DNA of 64,000 nucleotides, taken from contig NC_057818.1 of assembly GCF_910594005.1 (NCBI RefSeq), positions 59,532,001 to 59,596,000 of the forward strand, given 5' to 3'. Each line of letters starts with the position of its first letter. Position 1 is the stretch's first letter. Of this stretch, positions 55,671 to 64,000 are shown piece after piece. The notes under the pieces were generated by a model. It had not been told where the DNA came from and made no database searches. It worked only from the letters and a program-made list of their open reading frames with translations. The DNA comes from Cervus elaphus. Taxonomy: Eukaryota; Chordata; Mammalia; Artiodactyla; Cervidae. The position numbers and the translations under genes are program-made.

Positions 55671-56050
55671 ACTCATTCAATCAAGCTGGAAAACCCTTGA
55701 ATAAAACCTTCTAGCTGTTTGTATGGCTGGCGAGTGTATACTGAGACAAATAGTATAAACGCAGAAACTGGGAAAGCCTCTCATGGAAAGATAGACCCTA
55801 ACAGGGCTTTCATAGGTCACAGATGTCGTGAGGTCATAGTTGGCAGAAATGTAATGACTGTGGAGAAGTCCTTCCCCAGAAATAAGACTTCAGTAGGTGT
55901 CAGAGTTCACACTGGAGAGAAACTGTTGGACCTCTGAAGGCAATAAATGGGTCAGTGGTATGTTCCTCCTCATCAGTTGTCAGAGGAAATCATGTAGAAA
56001 TAAAACTCTGAACACACCAACTATGGCACGTCTTCAGCAAAATATCAGAA
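55671..56050 (+). other. 3' UTR of the ZNF613-like gene with decayed finger sequence
   Basis: AATAAA signals lie at 55700-55705 and 55942-55947. Text at about 55845-55925 still reads KCNDCGEVLPQK then TAA, with a TGEK-like linker in another frame, so finger sequence once continued beyond the present stop. Confidence 0.6.
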
Positions 56051-56264
56051 AGTGCATGAAGCAAATAACAAATAAACCCTGTGAAAATGAATCTTTTAGA
56101 GATTTCTGTCACAATTTTAACATGATATATCAAATTGTATACATAGTGTACACTCTAGGACAGTACACCTGGAATCAAACGCCTAGTTTTGATATCAGTG
56201 ACTAATTGAAAGGAAGGCGTCTCTGTTGCACTTCATCTCTGAAAGTTATAATGTGGTGCATTCC

Positions 56265-56455
56265 CCTCTGGGCTTCCCTAGTAGCTCAGATGGTAAAGAA
56301 TCTGCCTGCAATGCAGGAGACCTGGCTTCGATCCCTGGGTTGGGAACATCCCCTGGAGAAGGAAATGGCAACCCACTCCAGTATTTTTGCCTGGAGAATC
56401 CTATGGATAGATCATGGGGTCACAAAGAGTCAGACATGACTGAGCAGCTAACACT
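56265..56455 (+). mobile_element. Bov-tA-type SINE
   Basis: Plus orientation: 'gggcttccctagtagctcag' head, 'cttcgatccctgggttggga' core, 'agtcagacatgactgagcag' tail. Confidence 0.85.
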
Positions 56456-56995
56456 AACATACACTCCCCTCTGTGAAGGGACATGAGTCTTCTTTTCCCA
56501 CACAGGATCACAAATGGTTAGCTCTTGCATTTCTTCAGTTCTAACTTTACTCAGTTTGTTGTTTCAGCTTATCACAGTCCTTCAAAAGGAAACGAAATAC
56601 ATTTAATCTGATAATGTAACAGCATGTTTGGATGTGCTTAACTTTATATATCTCACTTGGAGGAACAGAGCTCAAAATTCATGAATAATCTATCAGCCAA
56701 GCTGTGGCTCTAGAAGACAGTTCCTTTCCTGTACACACACCATCCAGAAAAAAACTTTTTAACAACTGTTTCCCTTGACTTGGTCCTGTCCTAGGACCTA
56801 GAAATGATGACAGTGATGAACTTAAGAGGAAATCCTTTCCACCTTTGAGCTGGCAATTTTTTAAGGCTAGATTTCATGCCTATGGTAATTTTACCCTCAG
56901 TCAAAGATAATCAAAGTATGTGTACACCTACATGAGTTGAAAAGGATATTTAAGGAAAGAAGTATTTCTGATAATTTTCTTTTCAAGGTGAAAGG

Positions 56996-57735
56996 TTGTT
57001 GGGTGAAAGACACCGGGATTCTTGGCCTCTGGAGGAGAGGAATTCAATCCAGGGCCAGTGATGAGGCTTGATCATGCAGAGCTTTTGTGTGACAAAGTTT
57101 TATTAAAGTATAAAAATGATAGACAAAGCTTCTGACACTGATATCAGAAGGGGGCAGAAAGAGTGCCCCCTTGCTAGTTTTTCGCAAGCTGTTTTATGTC
57201 TGTTAGAAAGCATTAATCAGATAAGAGAGACACCTCAAGACTGAGGGAGTTTCACCAGGCCACTCTCCCACAGTATACATTTTTGAGATAGGATGGAATG
57301 AGGCGTGTCGTCCCCCAGCCATAAAACAATTAATATGAATACTGGTTTGTTGAGCTATTATCAGCCCAAGGTTTGAGAAAAGAAAAAAAGTTAGTCTTAG
57401 GTAGAACCATTTTGAAAAAAGGCAAATTCCAAAGCAAATACATAGTTTCATTAACCTAGCTTAAGTAAAACATTTCCATAAGGAAAATGCATTAGTTAGC
57501 TCAAAATTTGAGAAAAGTTCAGTTCAGGTGGACCCAGGTATTGTCATGGCAACACAGAATTTTAAGAGAAACCTCCTTTTAGTTTTGTATAGAGAAGGAA
57601 AAAAATCTGACACTCCTGCTGCTTAAGCGGGAGATAAAAAAATTCTGATGCTTGCAGCCTATTTCCTCCCTTTGGAGATCCATGGCCTTCATGCCTGTTA
57701 CCTTCTCAAAGGGACATATTAGAAGAGAAAGGGGA
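56996..57735 (-). mobile_element. ERV LTR, boundaries approximate
   Basis: A roughly 0.7-kb block starts TGTTGGGTGAAAG and has CTTTAATAAAACTTTG on the minus strand (about 57090-57110), a typical LTR poly-A signal. The right end is probably near 57710-57735. No clear target duplication was found and no viral coding sequence is present. Confidence 0.6.
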
Positions 57736-58550
57736 AATAATTCATGTAAGTTTACATAGAAAAGGGTATGGATACTTTAAAAAAAATGTTCACATTGTTC
57801 CACCTAGATTATAAATTCTTTGTTAGTTTATACATAATGGTATAGTCCCCATTTCATAGCAAAATAGGAAATGAATTATATGTAGATTTGAAAAATTAAT
57901 GACCCCAGGAACTAACCAATCAAAGTTATTTTGTCGCTGAAGGAAAGGACCTACTGCAAAGTGATTCTCAGGATCAGAATTATTGCAAGAAACCTTTTTG
58001 AATCGAGCCTCCTGTCAGAATATAAGATGTGCAGATCAGAGAAGGAATAGTGAGGTATTTAATCCTAATGTCTTAGTGTGACATAATGATGAATGTATTT
58101 GGTCACTGCTCTTGGTTCCTGACACAAAGGTCATGAAACCCTTGTAATTTCCTGAGTAATGGGAATGACAGGAACATCTTACACAGAGCTGTTAAACCCC
58201 TTGGAATTTCCTGGGTGATAGGAATGTCTGCTCTTATAAGGTGACTCTGGGTGGGCTTCTGCCTATCTCCTAAGTGAGGCTGGTCACCAGAAAGACCAAA
58301 CCATGATTAGAAGCTTGGCACTTTCTACTTTATCCTCATATACTATGGGGATGGGAGAGGGGCTAGAAATTGAGTTAATAATTATTCATTTAAATATATA
58401 TATGCCATCATTTGAATTTCCTATCTTTAAAATGTAGCCATGAGTCAAGTATATCATTTTTTTAAAGGAAAGGCAACATATATATGTATATATTTAATAA
58501 TATGTGTAATGATATATACATGTTTGTCAAAAAAGGACCTTCCATGTTGT
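57736..58550. other. intergenic, partly LTR-like
   Basis: 58090-58320 shares phrases ('aaacccttgtaatttcctga', 'ggtcaccagaaagaccaaac') with the LTR-like copies at 25 and 50 kb. The remainder is AT-rich with a TATATA-rich stretch at 58475-58520. Confidence 0.4.
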
Positions 58551-58554
58551 GTTG

Positions 58555-58765
58555 GGGGGCTTCCCTGGTAGCTCAGCTGGTAAAGAATCCACCTGCAATG
58601 TGGGAGACCTGGGTTCAATCCTTGGGTTGGGAAGATCCCCTGGAAAAGGGAATGGCTACTCATTTAAGTATTCTTGTCTGAAGAATTCCATGGACAGAGG
58701 AGCCTGGCAGGCTACAGTCCATGGGGTCACAAAGAGTTGGGCACAACTAAGTGACTTTCACTTTC
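58555..58765 (+). mobile_element. Bov-tA-type SINE
   Basis: Plus orientation: 'gggcttccctggtagctcag' head, 'gggttcaatccttgggttgg' core, 'ggcacaactaagtgactttc' tail. Confidence 0.85.
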
Positions 58766-59154
58766 ACTATTGTGTTGGGGGGTCCCCAAGACCACCCTCA
58801 GGTCTGATAATCTGCTAAAAAGACTGATAGAACTCAGAAAACTTGTTATCCTCAAGGTTACATGTATAATAGAAAGGACAGACACTAAAATCAGCAAGGG
58901 AAAAAGGAAAAACCACACCCACACTGATATAGGGTGGAAGCTATAGATCCCATGGTGTCAGTGGACCTCTGCAGGGACTAGAAACTAAAATCAGGCCTGA
59001 GGGTTTCCTTCCAGGCTGCTGGGATCCAGCCCCAGATAAAGACTGGACATTGGGGTTCAGGGGAGCTTCCCTGGTTGGTGATACCCCCTGCCTGCCTGCT
59101 GTCACACATTTATGTCAGGAAAGTAACCCTCACTGTTATATATAAAATAGATAA

Positions 59155-59280
59155 CCATGGGAATTCTCTGGCAGTCCTGTGGTTAGGACTCTGCCCTTCT
59201 ACTGCAGGGGACACGGATTCCATCCTTGGTTGGGGAACTACTATTCTGCAAGCCTCAAGGTGTGGCCAAATAAAAAATAT
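59155..59280 (+). mobile_element. CHR-type SINE
   Basis: Plus orientation: 'gggaattctctggcagtcct' head, 'ttccatccttggttggggaa' core, 'caaggtgtggccaaataaaa' end. Confidence 0.7.
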
Positions 59281-59281
59281 C

Positions 59282-60005
59282 ATCAACAAGAGCCTATAGT
59301 ATAGGACAGAGAACTAAATATTTTGTAGTAACCTATTAAGGAAAAGAATCTGAAAAAGAATATATATTCACGTGTGTGCATGCTAAGTCACTTCAGTCAT
59401 GTCTACTCTTTCTGACTCTATGGACTATAGGCTGTCAGGCTCTTCTATCCATGGGATTCTCCAGGCAAGAATACTGGAGTAGGTTGCTATGCCCTCCTCC
59501 AGATCTTCCCAACCTGGGGATCGAACCTGTGTCTCATGTCTCCTGTGTTGGCAGGTGGGTTCTCTACCACTAGCACCACCTGGGAAGCCCAATATATATG
59601 AATAATTGAATTATTTTGCTATATATCTGAAACTAACAACATAAATCAACTATACTTCAACTTTTTAAATTTAACATTTTTTAAATTAAAGGGATTTATT
59701 ATGTATATGTCAAACTCTGGCTTCCTTGGTGGCTCAGATGGTACAGAATCTGCCTGCAATTCTGGAGACCTGGGTTCGATCCCTGGGTTGAGAAGATCTG
59801 GAGAAGGGAATGGCAAACCACTCCAGTATTCTTGCCTGGAGAATCCCATGGACACAGGAACCTAGCTGGCTGCAGTCCACAGCGTTGCAAAGAGTCAGAC
59901 ACTACTCAGCGACTAACACCATGTAAAACTGAATCACTTTGCTGTGCATCTGAAACTAACACAACATTGTAAATCAACTATACTTCAATTAAAAAATAAG
60001 GGGGG
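59282..60005 (+). mobile_element. artiodactyl L1 3' UTR split by two Bov-tA SINEs
   Basis: L1 3' UTR-like text ('agtataggacagagaactaa', 'tctgaaactaac', 'aaatcaactatacttcaa') is interrupted by a reverse Bov-tA at 59380-59590 and a forward Bov-tA at 59718-59930. The terminal phrase occurs twice (59630-59660 and 59950-59990), so two L1 3' ends may be involved. Confidence 0.65.
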
Positions 60006-60009
60006 AAAA

Positions 60010-60760
60010 GTCACACTGCCCATGATTCCATTGTTGGAAAGGGAGCTGGAAGCTCCATTTGGAACTTCCCCAGACTCTGCCCTTCCAATCTCTTCCCTTG
60101 CCTGATGTTAATCCTTTAGCTGTTATGAACCCTCACTCTGAGTAGAACAGCTTTCAGTGACTCCTGAGCCCCTCTTGCAAATTATTGTCATCTTAGGGAA
60201 TATTGGAAAATGGAACTAACTTCTTGCTATGACCTTTGGTTCCATGACTGTCAGTCACTTTCTGAGAATTGTTTATGGCATTGGCGTATAGGGTTAAACA
60301 TTGAAGCCAACGGATGAACCTGAGGTCTGTGCCACAGCCTGTGTTCTCAAGATCTGTCTCCTCAGGGTGAGTGAGTCTTCGAGCTTAGGGCTGGGGTGAT
60401 GGGAGGAATATGAGCTGGAGCAGGGCGTAAAATGGGTAGTATCCCTGTAAATGACTGGCAAAGACTTCTTGGGGAGGTGACGAAGATGCACAGGACTGTG
60501 GGAAAACCGGTTCTTTGAGGTCATTTTTGTACACGGATGTTCATAGTTCTATTTGCAGTATCCAAAAAACTGGAACCAATTCCAAGGTCCACCCATTGGT
60601 GAATGATTAAATTTTGGAATATCCAACAATGAATACTAAAGCAACAAAAAGGAACGAACTATTGATACTTTATTAAAGATGAATTTCAAAACAATTATGC
60701 TATGTGAAAGAAGCCAGAGCATACAGTACTAATTTTATGAAAAGAATGCAGACTAATGTA
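60010..60760. other. intergenic, old L1-like
   Basis: 60540-60760 resembles an old L1 3' region. No exon was recognised. Confidence 0.4.
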
Positions 60761-60889
60761 TAGTGACAGAAGGCTGTCCTGTGCTGCCTAGGATATGCCA
60801 AGTTTTGTATTTCCCACTGTTTCTGCTCACGTCGTGATCGCTATACTAATCAGTTTCCCAAACCTCGGTTTTCCTCAAACACTTAACCT

Positions 60890-61500
60890 GACAATTCCAC
60901 GCCTAGCCCCGCCCCGCACATAGCACTTGCTCTGCGTACGGACACCGAACCTCTTTTAAGATGGCTGCTTCCACGGTGCTCCTGCCCAATGGCTACAGAG
61001 CGCCTCCAGTTTTTGTTTTTTTCCAAGTACGCTTAAATTTTCATACGGTCTCTAGATCTTTTCGGGGTTAAATCAGTGATCGAGATGTCCAGAAGTAATT
61101 TTAATTTCCCACAGAGCTGAGACGCCACAGCCATTAACAGCCGTTTAGAATGTATGCCTGCGCCCTTCTGGTCTTGATGGGCTCCGACCTTAGAAAGTGG
61201 GCCCTGTCCATTCATACGAATTTACCCTCACGTCATGATTGCTTTGTATGAGCTCGAACCTCTTAAAATCGCCCCATTTTCCTTGGGTCAGGAAATGGAA
61301 TATCAGCCGTGGTTTCTCAGCAGACCCGTACGCCGTCTGTACGTCAGATGCTCAAAGATGGCGGCCCCCAAGGGGCCGAGGCGGAAGTGGTGGCGCGGAT
61401 ATATTAGCTCATAAGGAAATGCCGGAAACGCCCTATCGTTCACCATAGAAACGCTGTAGAAACGCCGCTGATCCTTGACGGTTGGTGTCGGTAGAGGGGG
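60890..61500 (+). promoter_or_regulatory. CpG-rich promoter region, probable start of the next KZFP
   Basis: Two GC-rich blocks, each with a YY1-like core: AAGATGGCTGC (60958-60968) and AAGATGGCGGCC (61355-61366). About 35-40 bp after the second comes 'tatattagctcataaggaaa', similar to 'acattagctccctggaaaa' downstream of the gene D core. The resemblance and orientation suggest a plus-strand KZFP continuing beyond the right edge. A minus-strand or bidirectional promoter is not excluded, and no coding exon is visible here. Confidence 0.55.
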
Positions 61501-61739
61501 CTGGGCAGGGGGACCAGAAGTGAAAGAAGCTTAGGGAAGAAAGTTAGGCCATGAAGAGGTGGCTGCAGGTTCAGGAGGTTCAGGTGGGTTTGTGGGTCTG
61601 GCTGTAAGAAGGGCGGGGATGGGGGCGGTCTGTCGGCCTTTAGGTGGGTTGTGGCTCCTTCCAGCCCTTGAAGGTAGCACGAGGGCGGGTGGCGGTTTGA
61701 TTTTGTTTTTGAGGGGAGCGTGTACTGAACGTCCGTGAT

Positions 61740-61930
61740 CAGGGTGTCTTTGGGGTCAGTCATGGGCTCTGGTGATTACCGATTAAGTCTGAACAGATCA
61801 ACTACTGAGAGTCCTGAGGTCAGGGTTTAGCGTCTTGGCGGATGACAACTAGTGCGGTGGGGATTGTCAGTGAATGCGGCGTCTTGTTCGGGTTCGAATA
61901 ATTCGGAGCTCAAAGTCGAGGAACCATTAA
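61740..61930 (+). repeat. minisatellite-like units downstream of the 61.4-kb promoter
   Basis: GTCAGTCATGGGCTCTGG (61755), GTCAGGGTTTAGCGTCTTGG (61819) and GTCAGTGAATGCGGCGTCTT (61866) match the 29-bp unit of gene C, here in plus orientation. Steps are 64 and 47 bp, so the register is looser than at gene C. Confidence 0.5.
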
Positions 61931-62260
61931 GGGAGGTCAGTATACGTGTGTATCTGACCTGGTTTGGTATTAGTCAGGTGGGCGGGGGGAGGGTAACGGT
62001 CACTGTCTTTCGTGCAGGAATGCGTGACGCAGAAGGCTTGGAGGCTCAGGAGCCCTGGTAGTTTCGTGTGTTTAGCTCAGACTTTGGCTAATGAACTTGA
62101 CATTCCCCGAAAACTTCAGGTCCGAGTCCCTGACCCACCAGTTTTCTAGTCCCTTTAAGTTTTGTCTTTATTCTTCTTCCTGCAAGTTGACTGCCTTATT
62201 CATTTCCCCAGTATTTATATTTTTGAATTGTTTTTTGTATTTATAGTTCGTATTCTTTTT

Positions 62261-63778
62261 TTTTTTTTTTTTTTTTTAGTTTTGTCGGTTTTTTTTTTTT
62301 TAATTTTAATTGGAGGTTAATTACAATACATTTTGCCATACATTCACATGAGTCAGCCATGGGTGTACATGTGTTCCCTATCCTGACCCTCCTCCCACCT
62401 CCCTCCCCATACCATCTCTCAGGGTCGTCCCAGTGCACCACCCCTAAGCACCCTGTCTGATGCATCAACCTGGACTGGCCATCTATTGCACATATGATAA
62501 TATACATGTTTCAATGCTATTCTCTCAAATCATTCCACCCTCGCCTTCTCCTACAGAGTCCAAGAGTCTGTTCTTTACATCTGTGTCTCTTTTGCTGTCT
62601 CTTATATAGGGTCATCGTTAACCATCTTTCTAAATTTCTTTTTAATAGCTGAGTAATATTCCATTGTGTATATGTACCACAGCTTTCTTATCCATTCATC
62701 TGCTGATGGACATCTAGGTTGCTTCCATGTCCTGCCTATTGTAAACAGTGCTGTGATGAACATTGGGGTACGTGTGTATCTCTTTCATTTCTGGTTTCCT
62801 CACTGTGTATGCCCAGCAATGGGATTGCTGGGTCATATGGCAGTTCTATTTACAGTTTTTTAAGGAATCTCCACACTGTTCTCCATAATGGCTGTACTAG
62901 TTTGCATTCCCACCAACAGTGTAAGAGGGTTTCTTTTTCTCCACACCCTCTCCAGCATTTATTGTTTATAGACTTTTTGATAGCAGCCATTCTGACCGGT
63001 GTGAGATGGTACTTCATTGTGGTTTTGATTTGCATTTCTCTGATAATGAGTGATGTTGAGCATCTTTTCATGTGTTTGTTAGCTATCTGTATGTCTTCTT
63101 TGGAGAAATGTCTGTTTAGTTCTTTGGCCTATTTTTTGATTGGGTCGTTTATTTTTCTGGAATTGAGCTGCAGGAGTTGCTTATATATTTTTGAGATTAA
63201 TTCTTTGTCAGTTGCTTCATTTACTTTTATTTTCTCCCATTCTGAAGGCTGTCTTTTCACCTTGCTTATAGTTTCCTTCATTGTGCAAAAGCTTTTAAGT
63301 TTAAGTAGGTCCTGTTTGTTTATTTTTGCTTCTATTTCCATTACTCTGGGAGGTGGGTCATAGAGGATCCTGCTGTGATTTATGTTAGAGAGTGTTTTGC
63401 CTATGTTTTCCTCTAGGAGTTTTATAGTTTCTGATCTTACATTTAGATTTTAATCCATTTTGAGTTTGTTTTTGTGTATGATGTTAGGAAGTATTCTAGT
63501 TTTATTCTTTTACAAGTGGTTGACAAGTTTTCCCAGCCCCACTTGTTAAAGAAATTGTCTTTTTTTTCTCCATTTTATTCTTGCCTCCTTTGTCAAAGAT
63601 AAGGTGTCCATAGGTGCGTGGATTTATCTCTGGGCTTTCTATTTTGTTCCATTGATCTATGTTTCTGTCTTGTGCCAGTACCATATTGTCTTGATGACTG
63701 TAGCTTTGTAGTATAGCCTGAAGTCAGGCAGGTTGATTCCTCCAGTTCCATTCTTCTTTCTCAAGATTGTATAGCTTA
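62261..63778 (-). mobile_element. 5'-truncated L1 with 10-bp target duplication
   Basis: Minus-strand frames encode the L1 ORF2 C-terminal region: MEIEAKINKQDLLKLKSFC, KQLLQLNSRKINDPIKKW, MQIKTTMKYHLTPVRMA, TLLHCWWECKLVQPLW. The 3' end and A-tail (T-runs at 62261-62278 and 62291-62303 on the plus strand) are at the left. The direct repeat TATTCTTTTT lies at 62251-62260 and 63779-63788. It is about 1.5 kb of a 6-8 kb element and is broken into several frames. Confidence 0.85.
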
Positions 63779-64000
63779 TATTCTTTTTCTGATTTGCTCA
63801 TTGGCCCTCGTGTTGAACATGTATTTAAACAAGGGATATGAAGACTTTTAAAGAGGTGTCAGGGCAACAAAATTTAAAGGAAGAATTTTACAGTTTCTCA
63901 ATGCTTGGACGGCTTCGTATATATAACTGTTCTGAAAATTACCTGCCACTGAAATGTAGTGCTGTGCTAATTCTCCTTGGCCATGTCTCCCATCAAATTC

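Noticed and set aside
56206..56486. Two overlapping frames of 77-86 codons
   Set aside because: Readings of the Bov-tA SINE at 56265-56455.
56996..57735. Target duplication for the LTR at 57 kb
   Set aside because: GAAAGG occurs on both sides, but the right-hand copy would leave a non-standard LTR end, so I did not call it.
62719..63363. 214-codon plus-strand open frame
   Set aside because: It is the antisense of the L1 ORF2 C-terminal region read on the minus strand; composition and position match the L1.

Overview
This is a mammalian nuclear window. Its dispersed repeats (Bov-tA, BovA2-type and CHR-type tRNA-derived SINEs, a BovB RTE-class LINE and artiodactyl-like L1) point to a ruminant, most likely a bovid. 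The window is a piece of a KRAB / C2H2 zinc-finger (KZFP) cluster. Protein similarities recalled from family knowledge, plus gene order and strand, match the human 19q13.41 interval ZNF577(-) - ZNF649(-) - ZNF613(+). No database could be searched.

Layout, left to right. (0) 1.4-2.4 kb, minus: KRAB-A and KRAB-B exons of a broken KZFP whose fingers, if any, lie off the left edge; the KRAB-A exon is split by two SINEs. (A) 5.6-16.6 kb, minus: ZNF577-like gene with a five-codon start exon, intact KRAB-A and KRAB-B exons, a finger exon carrying two frameshifts, and a CpG-rich promoter near 16.5 kb. (B) 20.9-25.05 kb, minus: ZNF649-like pseudogene with one stop in KRAB-B and three in the finger exon. 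(C) 31.9-40.6 kb, minus: a KZFP I cannot name, with a long open finger exon but one extra base in KRAB-B and a stop in the last finger. (D) 44.3-56 kb, plus: a ZNF613-like gene, the only one whose coding exons can all be joined in frame (642 codons, 12 fingers). C and D are head to head, with promoters about 4 kb apart. (E) 60.9-62.0 kb: CpG-rich, promoter-like sequence resembling the D promoter, perhaps the start of a plus-strand KZFP beyond the right edge.

The genes share one exon plan: an exon ending in a five-codon start (ATG ... CAG/CAA), a 127-bp KRAB-A exon, a 90-96-bp KRAB-B exon joined by phase-1 introns, and a single large finger exon. KZFPs of this type bind DNA through tandem C2H2 fingers and recruit TRIM28/KAP1 through KRAB to silence chromatin, often at transposable elements. 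The window shows this family's birth-and-death evolution: one intact gene, one nearly intact, two decayed, one KRAB stump.

The most unusual structure not covered by standard feature types is a degenerate array with a period of about 29 bp in the putative first intron of C (about 39.56-40.02 kb). Matching units lie downstream of the D and 61.4-kb promoters, always in the sense orientation of the gene. The rest is transposable elements, including a solo LTR with a 6-bp target duplication, a 5'-truncated L1 with a 10-bp duplication, and a BovB fragment with 243 open codons.
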